Positions 15,352 through 23,875 of a stretch of DNA of 31,541 nt are shown piece after piece. How positions within the stretch are numbered: the stretch's first letter is position 1; each line of letters starts with the position of its first letter. Below the pieces are notes generated by a model. That model worked only from the letters and a program-made list of their open reading frames with translations, searched no databases and was not told the DNA's origin. Made by a program: the position numbers and the translations under genes. Origin of the DNA: an uncultured Bacilli bacterium (GTDB lineage: Bacteria > Bacillota_I > Bacilli_A > RF39 > UBA660); assembly GCA_934120015.1 (NCBI GenBank), contig CAKOTD010000016.1:1-31541 (forward strand), given 5' to 3'.

Positions 15352-15875
15352 ATAAGTCCAACAGCCATTGTAACTTCTTATCCAAGGATTTTTACAGATA
15401 TACCTTATGAAAAAGAAATATATAATTGGTTAAAAAGTCATTGCAATGAAGAAGTAACACTTAATAAAATGAGCCAATTGCAGTAATCAATGAAGGATTA
15501 CTAAGATATTTGACCTTTGATGAAAAAAAGATAGTTGCACAAAATATCTATGATTTATTATCTAAATATGGTGGAATCTGGATTACTTGTGATGTAACAC
15601 CTAAAAAGTTTATAGATTCACAGGATAAAGCTTTACCTGATTTTAACAAAAAACTAACAACAATTACTTCTAGAAATAATATAAATGATCGTTTCGAAGA
15701 TGTTAATCATATAAAAGATTTTTTTGGAAAAATTGGTTTTGAATTAGTTGAATTTTATAAATTTAATGAAATGAAAGATGAGTTATATTCAGTAAATAAA
15801 TTAAATATTTTTGATGATAAAATTGAAAAGACTTTAGAAGATGCAATCGTAGTTGTAATGAAAGTTAAACAATAA
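15352..15875 (+). pseudogene. Leucine carboxyl methyltransferase-like pseudogene, internally deleted and frameshifted
   Basis: Immediately after the 2H phosphoesterase stop, one frame reads SPTAIVTSYPRIFTDIPYEK and ends at a TAA near 15486. It resembles the start of LCM-family SAM methyltransferases. An overlapping frame then gives PIAVINEGLLRYLTFDEKK and continues to the stop at 15875, including the EGLLxYL motif of that family and a Rossmann-like C-terminal part. The central section with the SAM-binding glycine motif, about 100 residues in the family, is missing. The junction near 15465-15475 also shifts frame. The gene cannot be functional as read. A possible 121-aa remnant could start at a TTG at 15510, but no ribosome site precedes it. 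Confidence 0.7.
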
Positions 15876-15944
15876 TTATTAGGAATTTTTTATTTATAAA
15901 ATATATGTTTGAAGCTAAAATTAGTAAATTAAATATATAATTTA

Positions 15945-15973
15945 TTGCTTTTTAAAAGTTTATATTATATAAT
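15945..15973 (+). promoter_or_regulatory. Promoter of the T-box-valS unit
   Basis: TTGCTT (15945-15950) and TATAAT (15968-15973), spacer 17 bp. Confidence 0.65.
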
Positions 15974-15979
15974 TAATGT

Positions 15980-16217
15980 ATATTTAATTGCAAAGAACAA
16001 GAGGAGTAGATTACTAATTTATTACAGAGAGCAAATGTTTGGTGTGAATTTGCATAATAGGTAATTGAAGGTAGCTTGGGAGCATATTTTCTGAACTATC
16101 AGTAAGAAATTACGTATTGCTGCGTTAAAGCATTAAGCTGCATATTATTAAAATAATATGAATTAAGGTGGTACCGTGGACTTCAAGTTCATCCTTTGAT
16201 TAGGATGGACTTTTTTA
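15980..16217 (+). ncRNA. T-box leader of valS
   Basis: The leader has the T-box order of elements. Stem I contains GAGGAGTA and the AGAGAGC GA-motif, followed by GGTGTGAA, and a specifier region around AAGGTAGC gives a plausible GUA valine codon. The T-box sequence AAGGTGGTACCGTGG lies at 16165-16179. The terminator is AAGTTCATCC (16185-16194) with GGATGGACTT (16203-16212) and a T-run. Uncharged tRNA-Val would stabilise the antiterminator and allow valS transcription. The specifier assignment is by position and by the downstream gene. Confidence 0.9.
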
Positions 16218-16237
16218 TATGAAAGGAAGGAATTAAA

Positions 16238-18793
16238 ATGTTAGATACAAAGTATAATCATTTGAAAGTAGAAAATGGAAAGTATAACAATTGGAAAGAA
16301 AAGGGATATTTTAATAGTGGTGATTTAAGTAAGAAACCATATGCCATAGTTATTCCACCTCCAAATGTAACCGGTAAATTACATTTAGGGCATGCTTGGG
16401 ATACAACTCTTCAAGATATAATGATACGTTATAAGAGAATGGATGGATTTGATGCTATGTGGCTTCCTGGTATGGACCATGCTGGAATTGCTACACAAGC
16501 AAAAGTCGATAAGAAATTAAAAGAGATGGGAATTAATCCAAGAAGTATGGAAAGAAGCAAATGGCTAGAAGTAGCGTGGGATTGGAAAAAAGAGTATGCT
16601 GAAAATATTCATAATCAATGGGCTAAACTTGGTCTTAGCTTAGATTATAATAGAGAAAGATTTACGCTTGATGAGGGACTTTCTAAGGCGGTAAGACGTG
16701 TATTTGTTGATTTATATAATAAGGGATTAATATATCGTGGTGAGCGTATAATTAACTGGGATCCAGAAGCTATGACAGCTCTTTCAACAGAAGAAGTTAT
16801 ATATAAAGACGATGAAGGTGCTTTTTATCATTTAAAATATTTTATTGAGGGAACAAATGATTATCTTGAAGTTGCAACTACACGTCCTGAAACTTTATTT
16901 GGTGATACAGCTGTTGCTGTCAATCCAGAAGATGATAGATATAAAAATTTAATTGGTAAAAATGTTATATTACCAATAGTAAATAAATTAATACCTATCG
17001 TTGGGGATGAGCATGCTGATCCAGAATTTGGAACAGGTGTAGTTAAAATAACACCTGCACATGATCCTAATGACTTTGAAGTAGGAAATAGACATGGATT
17101 ACCAAGAATTGTTGTAATGAATCCAAATGCTACAATGAATAGTAATGCTGGTATATATGAAGGTCTTACAAGAGAAGAGTGTCGTGAAAAATTAGTAAAA
17201 GATTTAGATGAACAAGGGCTTCTTATCAAAATAGAAAAAATGGTACATAGCGTAGGACATTCTGAAAGAACAGATGCTGTTGTTGAACCATATTTATCAA
17301 AACAATGGTTTGTTAAGATGCGTCCACTTGCCGATCGAGTACTTGAAAACCAAAAAAACAAAGATACAAAAGTAAATTTTGTGCCTGAAAGATATGAGAA
17401 AACAATGAATCACTGGATGGAAATAACCTATGATTGGTGTATTTCTAGACAACTATGGTGGGGTCATCAGATACCTGCATGGTATAAAGATGGTGAAGTT
17501 TATGTCGGCATGGAAGCTCCTAAAGAGGATGGTTGGACACAAGATTCTGATGTACTAGATACTTGGTTTTCAAGTGCACTATGGCCATTTTCAACACTAG
17601 GATGGCCTGATGCTACAAAGGAACTAGAAAGATATTATCCAAATAATGTTTTAGTAACAGGATATGATATTATACCTTTTTGGGTAAATAGGATGACATT
17701 CCAAGGATTAGAATTTACTGGTACAAGACCTTTTAAAGATTGTTTAATACATGGCCTTATTAGAGATAAAATTGGAAGAAAAATGTCTAAGTCTCTTGGA
17801 AATGGTGTAGATCCAATGGATGTTATTGAGCAGTATGGTGCTGATTCTCTTAGATTTTATTTAGCAACTTCAACTGCACCTGGTATGGATTTAAAATATG
17901 ATGAAGATAAAGTAAAATCAACATGGAATTTTATTAATAAATTATGGAATGCATCAAGATATGTACTTATGAATATAGAAGATTTAAACATAAAAGATTT
18001 TAATGTATATGAGGGTGCATCAATTAGTGATAAATGGATATTGAATAAGTTAAATAACTTAATAAAAAATGTTAGAAATCACATGGAAAAGTATGAGTTT
18101 AATGTAGTAGGGGCAGAAATATATAGTTTTGTGTGGGACGATTTTTGTGATTGGTATATAGAACTAGCTAAGATAAATATGAATAAAACCACACAAAGTG
18201 TTTTATGCCATGTTTTAAATGCAGTTTTAAAATTACTGCATCCATTTATGCCATATGTAACAGATGAAATTTATGATAAATTACCAATAAGAGATAGTGA
18301 AACTATTGCACTTGCTCCATATCCTATATTTAATGAAGATAGAGTAAATGAATCAAAAGAGATGGAAACTATTATTGAGTTAATAAAAAATATTAGAAAA
18401 ATAAAATTAGAAAATAATATTGGTAAAGATTATTATTTAGTACATAATAATAAATTGATTATAGAAAATATGAATATATTTGAGAAAATATTAAAATTAG
18501 AAAATAAAATAATAGAAAAAGATAATTTTAATATTGATAATTTAACTAATATATCAATTAATTTTAATAATGATATAGTTAATATATACTTTGATAACTC
18601 TAGTAATTTAGAACAAGAAAAAGAAAATCTAATAAAAGAAAAAGAAAGATTGGAAAATTCTATTTCAAGAAGGGAAAAACTATTATCTAATGAAAATTAT
18701 GTAAAAAAAGCACCAGAGAACATAGTTAATCAAGAAAGAGAAAGTCTAGAAAAAGAGAAAAAAGAACTTGAATTGATTGTTAAAAGAATATAG
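16238..18793 (+). CDS. valS: Valyl-tRNA synthetase
   Basis: Charges tRNA-Val with valine. The 851-aa class I synthetase has the HIGH-type motif in PPPNVTGKLHLGH (residues 40-52) and KMSKS at 515-519. The editing domain shows TTRPETLFGDTAVAVNPED near residue 215. The C-terminal 70 residues form the coiled-coil tail typical of ValRS, which contacts tRNA. The ATG at 16238 follows GAAAGGAAGG. It is controlled by the T-box upstream and ends in a hairpin shared with the convergent nuclease gene. Confidence 0.97.
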   Translation: MLDTKYNHLKVENGKYNNWKEKGYFNSGDLSKKPYAIVIPPPNVTGKLHLGHAWDTTLQDIMIRYKRMDGFDAMWLPGMDHAGIATQAKVDKKLKEMGINPRSMERSKWLEVAWDWKKEYAENIHNQWAKLGLSLDYNRERFTLDEGLSKAVRRVFVDLYNKGLIYRGERIINWDPEAMTALSTEEVIYKDDEGAFYHLKYFIEGTNDYLEVATTRPETLFGDTAVAVNPEDDRYKNLIGKNVILPIVNKLIPIVGDEHADPEFGTGVVKITPAHDPNDFEVGNRHGLPRIVVMNPNATMNSNAGIYEGLTREECREKLVKDLDEQGLLIKIEKMVHSVGHSERTDAVVEPYLSKQWFVKMRPLADRVLENQKNKDTKVNFVPERYEKTMNHWMEITYDWCISRQLWWGHQIPAWYKDGEVYVGMEAPKEDGWTQDSDVLDTWFSSALWPFSTLGWPDATKELERYYPNNVLVTGYDIIPFWVNRMTFQGLEFTGTRPFKDCLIHGLIRDKIGRKMSKSLGNGVDPMDVIEQYGADSLRFYLATSTAPGMDLKYDEDKVKSTWNFINKLWNASRYVLMNIEDLNIKDFNVYEGASISDKWILNKLNNLIKNVRNHMEKYEFNVVGAEIYSFVWDDFCDWYIELAKINMNKTTQSVLCHVLNAVLKLLHPFMPYVTDEIYDKLPIRDSETIALAPYPIFNEDRVNESKEMETIIELIKNIRKIKLENNIGKDYYLVHNNKLIIENMNIFEKILKLENKIIEKDNFNIDNLTNISINFNNDIVNIYFDNSSNLEQEKENLIKEKERLENSISRREKLLSNENYVKKAPENIVNQERESLEKEKKELELIVKRI

Positions 18794-18820
18794 AGAGCAT
18801 TTTAATTGCTCTCTATTTTA
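18790..18820. terminator. Bidirectional terminator between valS and the nuclease gene
   Basis: TAGAGAGCA (18791-18799) and TGCTCTCTA (18807-18815) pair around TTTTAAT. The valS stop lies in the left arm, and the nuclease stop in the loop and right arm. Confidence 0.8.
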
Positions 18821-19545
18821 CTATTTCCATTTTTATAATTAATTTCAATACCATCTTGAACATTATATACAAAAACATTAAAACTTATTTCATTATCTTC
18901 TATTGATTTTGCTTCCATTTGAACACCGGTTGCTAATAGATTATTATTTTCAAAAATTGGTGTGACTCTATATAAAACATGATGTTTTGTTCTTTTTATA
19001 TATTCAGCTATTTTGTTTTCAAATGGTAGCATTCCAATGGTGTTCATTTGTCTAGTACATGTTATTAAATTTTTTGAATTAGCATTTTCTCCAGTTAATT
19101 GATATCCTATTAAGTGACATCTATTGTATAAGTATTTTCCATCAACACTATCATATTTGATTGTGTGCCATCCTGTTGGTCTTATTCCACCAATACTCCC
19201 TCTTTCTGTAGTTGGCATCATGTCATAACCTATATTAGCAATAGCGGGTCCGCTCCTACCTAAATTATCTAAGTCACTAAATTTTTGAAATTCTTCATTA
19301 GTATTACTAATATTAGTAAAATTAGGAATATTATCATTTATAATAATATGATTATTACCATTGTATTTTGGAATATCACCAATATCATATGAAATAACTA
19401 TTTCCTTTTTGGTAAAATGAAATATATCATCAAACATATAGTAGCCAGTGTATATCAAGGTCATAAATGTTAAAATAGGTAATAAGTATTTTAGATTAAT
19501 TTTTTTTAATTTTTTTAGTTTCTTAAATATCTTTTTTCTTTTCAT
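18802..19545 (-). CDS. Membrane-anchored DNA/RNA non-specific endonuclease (EndA/streptodornase-like)
   Basis: The 247-aa protein begins with a strongly basic stretch, then one hydrophobic helix at about residues 19-36, consistent with an N-terminal anchor and an outward-facing enzyme. The catalytic segment is YNRCHLIGYQL with H144 as general base, in place of the DRGH of the wider family and close to the NRxHLIGY form of streptococcal EndA-type nucleases. SKNLITCTRQMN and MLPFENKIAEYI (residues 158-183) supply the metal-binding Asn and the following helix. Likely roles are DNA uptake processing, nutrient scavenging, or degrading extracellular DNA traps. No competence genes are nearby. Confidence 0.85.
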   Translation of the reverse strand: MKRKKIFKKLKKLKKINLKYLLPILTFMTLIYTGYYMFDDIFHFTKKEIVISYDIGDIPKYNGNNHIIINDNIPNFTNISNTNEEFQKFSDLDNLGRSGPAIANIGYDMMPTTERGSIGGIRPTGWHTIKYDSVDGKYLYNRCHLIGYQLTGENANSKNLITCTRQMNTIGMLPFENKIAEYIKRTKHHVLYRVTPIFENNNLLATGVQMEAKSIEDNEISFNVFVYNVQDGIEINYKNGNSKIESN

Positions 19546-19601
19546 AACAAACCTCTACTCTAAAATTATATCATAAAAAGTTTGTAAAATAAATAATTTT
19601 A

Positions 19602-19643
19602 TTAGCACTCATACTTGACAAGTGCTAATAAAAGAGGTATAAT
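19602..19643 (+). promoter_or_regulatory. CIRCE operator over the htpG promoter
   Basis: TTAGCACTC (19602-19610), nine bases, then AAGTGCTAA (19620-19628) is a CIRCE element with one deviation from the perfect GAGTGCTAA arm. A perfect -35 TTGACA (19615-19620) sits inside it, with TATAAT (19638-19643) 17 bp further on. HrcA bound here would block RNA polymerase and release it on heat shock. Confidence 0.92.
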
Positions 19644-19677
19644 GCATATAGTTGTGGGAACAACTAGGGAGGCAAAT

Positions 19678-21549
19678 ATGAAACATAAGGAATTTAAGTC
19701 TGAATCAAAGAGATTACTTGATTTAATGATTAATTCTATTTATACAAATAAGGATATATTTTTAAGAGAATTAATATCTAATGCTAGTGATGCAATGGAT
19801 AAGTTGCATTATAAAAGTTTGACTGATAAATCATTGAAGCTTAATAATCTTGAGATTCTGATAGAAATTGATAAAGATAATAGAATAATTAAAATAACTG
19901 ACAATGGTTGTGGTATGACTGAGGAAGAGCTAGAGACTAATTTAGGAACAATAGCTAAGAGTGGTTCACAAGCGTTTAAAGATGCTTTAAAAGAAGGTGA
20001 TGAAAATAGTATTATTGGGCAGTTCGGAGTAGGTTTTTACTCTGCTTTCATGGTAAGTGATAAAATAGTTGTTGAAAGTAGAGCAGCTGGTTCTGATAAG
20101 ACTTATCGTTGGACTAGCACAGGTGCTGATGGGTATGATATAGAACCATGTGATAAAAAAGAAGTAGGAACTGTAATAACTTTATATATAAAAGATAATA
20201 CAGAAGATGATAATTATGATGAATATTTAACTGAATATAAAATTAAGGAGTTAACAAAAAAATATTCTGATTATATTAAGTATCCAATTAAGATGCAAGT
20301 ATCAAAAGAAAAATTAAAAGAGGGTAGTACCGATGAATATGAGACTGTTAAAGAATTGGAAACTATAAATAGTATGATTCCTATCTGGAAGAAAGACAAA
20401 AAGAAAGTTACAGAGGATGAATATAATAATTTTTATAGTGAAAAATACTTTGATTATGAAAAACCATTAAAAGTAATTCATACTAAAGTTGAGGGATTAA
20501 CAAATTATAATGGACTTCTTTTTATACCATCTCACGCACCTTATGATTTTTACACAAAAGAGTATGAAAAAGGATTGAGTTTATATACAAATGGAGTATT
20601 AATCATGGAAAAATGTTCTGATTTATTACCTGATTATTTTAGCTTTATTAAAGGAATAATAGATACTGATGATTTAGCATTAAACATATCTCGTGAAATG
20701 TTACAAAAGACGAAAGCATTAAACAATATAGCTAAAAGTATTGAAGGAAAAATAAAGAAAGAACTTGAAGATTTACTTAAAAATGATCGTAAAAAATATA
20801 ATGATTTTTTTAAGACATTTGGTATACAATTAAAATTTGGTGTTTATAATAATTATGGAATGGATAAAGATAAGCTACAGGATTTATTGCTATTTTATTC
20901 ATCTCAAAAGAAAACTTATGTAACACTTAAAGAATATGTAGAGTCAATGAAGGAAGAACAAAAAGAAATTTATTATGTTTGTGGTGAAACTATTGATAAA
21001 ATAGATAATTTACCTCAGGTGGAACAAGTTAAGGATAAGGGATATGAAATTCTTTATTTAACTGAATATGGTGATGAATTTGTAATTAATTCACTTCATG
21101 AATATGATGGAAAACATTTTATAAATATTAATAGTGAAAAGTTAGATTTGGAAACTGAAGAGGCTAAACAATCAACAAAGAAAATAAATGATGATAATGC
21201 TGAGATGTTAAAATATATGAAAGAAGAATTAGGTGTATCCGAGGTTAAATTTACAAATAAATTAAAAAAGCATCCAGTATGTTTGACAAATAAGGGTGAA
21301 ATAACAGTAGAAATGGAAAAGATGATTAATGCTATGCCTACAGATCAAAAGGTAAAAGCAGAACTTGTTCTTGAAATTAATGAAAATCATCCTATAGCCG
21401 CAAAAATAATAGATTTATATAATAAAGACAAACAAGAACTTTCTAAATATGCTAAAGTGTTATATACAGAAGCTAGACTTATTGAAGGGTTACCAATTGA
21501 TAATCCAACAGAGATAAGTAATATTATATGTGATATTATTTCAAAATAA
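19678..21549 (+). CDS. htpG: Molecular chaperone HtpG (Hsp90)
   Basis: The ATG at 19678 follows GGGAGG; the frame is open upstream into the CIRCE promoter, so earlier starts are not used. The 623-aa protein has the GHKL ATP-binding motifs ELISNASDAMDK, DNGCGM and GQFGVGFYSAFM in the N-domain. ISREMLQ in the middle domain carries the arginine that contacts ATP. The C-terminal dimer domain follows. It folds or holds client proteins under stress. HrcA control via CIRCE is visible upstream; in many Bacillota htpG is not in the HrcA regulon, so this wiring is of interest. A small heat shock gene follows after 16 nt. Confidence 0.96.
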   Translation: MKHKEFKSESKRLLDLMINSIYTNKDIFLRELISNASDAMDKLHYKSLTDKSLKLNNLEILIEIDKDNRIIKITDNGCGMTEEELETNLGTIAKSGSQAFKDALKEGDENSIIGQFGVGFYSAFMVSDKIVVESRAAGSDKTYRWTSTGADGYDIEPCDKKEVGTVITLYIKDNTEDDNYDEYLTEYKIKELTKKYSDYIKYPIKMQVSKEKLKEGSTDEYETVKELETINSMIPIWKKDKKKVTEDEYNNFYSEKYFDYEKPLKVIHTKVEGLTNYNGLLFIPSHAPYDFYTKEYEKGLSLYTNGVLIMEKCSDLLPDYFSFIKGIIDTDDLALNISREMLQKTKALNNIAKSIEGKIKKELEDLLKNDRKKYNDFFKTFGIQLKFGVYNNYGMDKDKLQDLLLFYSSQKKTYVTLKEYVESMKEEQKEIYYVCGETIDKIDNLPQVEQVKDKGYEILYLTEYGDEFVINSLHEYDGKHFININSEKLDLETEEAKQSTKKINDDNAEMLKYMKEELGVSEVKFTNKLKKHPVCLTNKGEITVEMEKMINAMPTDQKVKAELVLEINENHPIAAKIIDLYNKDKQELSKYAKVLYTEARLIEGLPIDNPTEISNIICDIISK

Positions 21550-21565
21550 GAAAGAGGGAATGGTT

Positions 21566-21943
21566 ATGTTACCAAGAAGATTGTTTTTTGATGATATGTT
21601 AGATGATTTTAAATTTGATGATAAAATGAAATGTGATATTTATGAAAAAGATAATGTTTACAATGTTGAAGTAGATGTTCCTGGATTTAACAAGGAAGAT
21701 ATTAGTATTGAATTTAATAAAGGAACATTAAGTATAATTGCTGAACATTCTGCCGAAGATGTAGATGATAGTAGAAAATATTTGCATCGTGAAAGAAAAA
21801 CTTATGGAAAAGTTCAAAGATCGTTCTACTTAGGTGAAATAGATGAAGATAAAATCAAAGCTTCATTCAATAATGGAATTTTAAGGATAGAAGCTCCTAA
21901 GAAGAATGAAGAAGAAAACAAAAAATACATTGATATTGATTAG
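21566..21943 (+). CDS. hsp20: Hsp20 / alpha-crystallin family small heat shock protein
   Basis: The ATG at 21566 has AGAGGG seven bases before it; an ATG at 21560 is too close to that site. The 125-aa protein has the alpha-crystallin domain: VYNVEVDVPGFNKEDISIEF, the second strand region YLHRERKTYGKVQRSFYL, then FNNGILRIEAPK near the end. It binds unfolding proteins as an ATP-independent holdase. It is in an operon with htpG and so shares the CIRCE control. Confidence 0.93.
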   Translation: MLPRRLFFDDMLDDFKFDDKMKCDIYEKDNVYNVEVDVPGFNKEDISIEFNKGTLSIIAEHSAEDVDDSRKYLHRERKTYGKVQRSFYLGEIDEDKIKASFNNGILRIEAPKKNEEENKKYIDID

Positions 21944-21962
21944 GCACTATGTGCCTTTTTTT
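21943..21962 (+). terminator. Terminator after hsp20
   Basis: GGCAC (21943-21947) pairs with GTGCC (21951-21955) around TAT, followed by seven T. It overlaps the last base of the hsp20 stop codon. Confidence 0.85.
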
Positions 21963-22053
21963 GTAGTTAATATAATTATCTTTAATAAACTTATACTAAA
22001 TTAGATTAACATGTGCTATAATTATATTGATAATGCATATAGGAGGTAATTAG

Positions 22054-22581
22054 ATGTATATAGTTTTAGGAATACTTTTGTTATTTATTATTATATTTGT
22101 AATTATTTACAACAGGATTGTATCTTTAAATGTTAGGTGTAAAAACGCTTTTGCCGGCATTGATAATCAACTAAAAAGAAGAGCGGATTTAATTCCAAAT
22201 TTGGTAGAAATTACTAAAGGTTATGCTAAACATGAAAGTGAAACTCTTGAAAAAATTGCTCTTGTTAGAGCAACTAGTATTGGTGAAAAAGCAAAGCAAA
22301 GTGAAGAGGTAACAAAGAATTTAAAAAGTTTACTTGCAATATCCGAAGGTTATCCTGAATTAAAAGCAAATGAATTATTTAAAAATTTGCAGGTAGAACT
22401 TACAGGAACTGAAGATAAAATTGCTTATGCTAGACAATTTTATAATGATAGTGTGCAGCATTTTAATACTGCTATTATGACTTTTCCAAATAATGTAATA
22501 GCTAGTATATTTAAGTTTAAGGAAAGAGAATATTTTGAAGTAAGTGAAGAAGATAAAAAGGTAGTAAGTGTTAAATTATGA
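22054..22581 (+). CDS. lemA: LemA family protein
   Basis: The ATG at 22054 follows AGGAGG. The 175-aa protein starts with one hydrophobic helix (residues 2-20). Then comes the LemA core: YNRIVSLNVRCKNAFAGID, DLIPNLVEITKGYAKHE, LTGTEDKIAYARQFYNDSV and FNTAIMTFP. The family has a membrane anchor and an outer helical bundle, and its function is poorly defined. Its last codons overlap the start of htpX; this pairing is common and suggests the two work together in membrane protein quality control. Confidence 0.92.
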   Translation: MYIVLGILLLFIIIFVIIYNRIVSLNVRCKNAFAGIDNQLKRRADLIPNLVEITKGYAKHESETLEKIALVRATSIGEKAKQSEEVTKNLKSLLAISEGYPELKANELFKNLQVELTGTEDKIAYARQFYNDSVQHFNTAIMTFPNNVIASIFKFKEREYFEVSEEDKKVVSVKL

Positions 22582-23471
22582 TTTTAATGGATGTTAGAAA
22601 AAATAAAAGAAAGACATTTTTTATTATCACTATATTTTTTGTGATAGTAGCACTTTTTATTTATTTTTTAAGTTTATGGTTGTTTGATAATACAGCATTA
22701 GCTGTTATTATAGGAGTGTTATTTTCGTTTATAACTTCATTTATTTCTTATTATAATTCTGATAAAATCGTTTTATCTTTAAATAAAGCAAGGATTGCTA
22801 CTAAAGAGGAATATAGACAATTAAATGATATATTAGAAGGTTTATGTTTAGGTACTGGTCTTCCAATGCCAAAACTTTATGTTATGGATGATGATGCAAT
22901 GAATGCTTTTGCAACAGGTAGAAATCCAAAACATTCTGTTATATGTGTCACAACTGGATTATTAAACCGACTTGATAAGTATGAGATAGAAGGGGTTCTT
23001 GCTCATGAATTATCTCATATTAGAAATTATGATATTTTACTTCAAACTGTTACTGTCGTAATGGTAGGTTTTATTGTTATGTTGTCTGATGCTTTTTCAA
23101 GAGGGTTTTTAAGGTCATCAAGGGATAGTGATGATGACGATAATAAAGGAAATGCTATATTAATGATTATAGGTTTAGTTTTCATTATTTTGGCACCAAT
23201 ATTTGCAAAATTAATGCAGCTTGCAATTTCAAGAAATAGAGAGTATTTAGCTGATGCTTCTGCTATTGAAATCACAAGAAATAAAGAGGGGCTTATTAAT
23301 GCTCTAAAAAAAATATCTGAAGATACAGAAACATTAAGCGTTGCCAATAAGTCAACCGAATCATTATATATTGTTAATCCTATGAAAATTAAAGGAAAAC
23401 AAAAAGATTCATTATTTAGTACGCATCCTAATACTTTAAATAGAATTGAGAGATTACAAAGTATTCAATAA
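22578..23471 (+). CDS. htpX: HtpX-like M48 zinc metalloprotease
   Basis: The 297-aa protein has two hydrophobic helices in the first 60 residues and two more at about 155-175 and 195-215. The zinc motif HELSH lies at residues 143-147, with the third ligand in NREYLADASA near residue 220. The family degrades damaged membrane proteins. The start at 22578 overlaps the lemA TGA; an ATG at 22587 is an alternative, and neither has a clear ribosome site, consistent with translational coupling. Confidence 0.92.
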   Translation: MILMDVRKNKRKTFFIITIFFVIVALFIYFLSLWLFDNTALAVIIGVLFSFITSFISYYNSDKIVLSLNKARIATKEEYRQLNDILEGLCLGTGLPMPKLYVMDDDAMNAFATGRNPKHSVICVTTGLLNRLDKYEIEGVLAHELSHIRNYDILLQTVTVVMVGFIVMLSDAFSRGFLRSSRDSDDDDNKGNAILMIIGLVFIILAPIFAKLMQLAISRNREYLADASAIEITRNKEGLINALKKISEDTETLSVANKSTESLYIVNPMKIKGKQKDSLFSTHPNTLNRIERLQSIQ

Positions 23472-23477
23472 TTTATT

Positions 23478-23500
23478 AAGGAGTAATGCTCCTTTTTTTC
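23478..23500 (+). terminator. Terminator after htpX
   Basis: AAGGAG (23478-23483) and CTCCTT (23489-23494) pair around TAATG, followed by further T. Confidence 0.85.
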
Positions 23501-23518
23501 TATAGAAAGAGTGTGCAA

Positions 23519-23797
23519 ATGGGAAAAGAGAATTTTGAAGATTACATTAGAAATATTTCAAATAATATTGATTTTAATGAAAATATGTTAAAAAGAGTTA
23601 ATAATATATATTTATCATCAAAGGAAATAGATATATTAAATAAATATAATATTAACTACAATACTTGTTTTAGTTATAATGAATTATTATTTAAAATACA
23701 AGATAGTTTAGATGAATTATATGATATTGCTGAAGATTTAGATATAGTTGCTGAAAATATAGCAGAGCGTAATTATTATTCAAATACAAATAAATAG
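23519..23797 (+). CDS. Small unrecognised protein, 92 aa
   Basis: The ATG at 23519 is used because an upstream in-frame ATG (23486) lies inside the htpX terminator. The ribosome site (AAAGAG, about 23505-23510) is only fair. The protein is acidic and mostly helical, with no membrane segment. It ends in a heptad-like stretch (IQDSLDELYDIAEDLDIVAENIAE) that could form a coiled coil. The family is unknown to me. Confidence 0.65.
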   Translation: MGKENFEDYIRNISNNIDFNENMLKRVNNIYLSSKEIDILNKYNINYNTCFSYNELLFKIQDSLDELYDIAEDLDIVAENIAERNYYSNTNK

Positions 23798-23875
23798 TTA
23801 TTAATGTCATACTTTGTCAAAGTAAAATAATAATATCGATAATTATAGTTCATATATTTTACTATAGGAGGAAAT

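Noticed and set aside
16861..17361. Long open frame on the minus strand opposite valS
   Set aside because: It lies wholly within the strongly supported valS gene, has no ribosome site, and its product has no recognisable domain.
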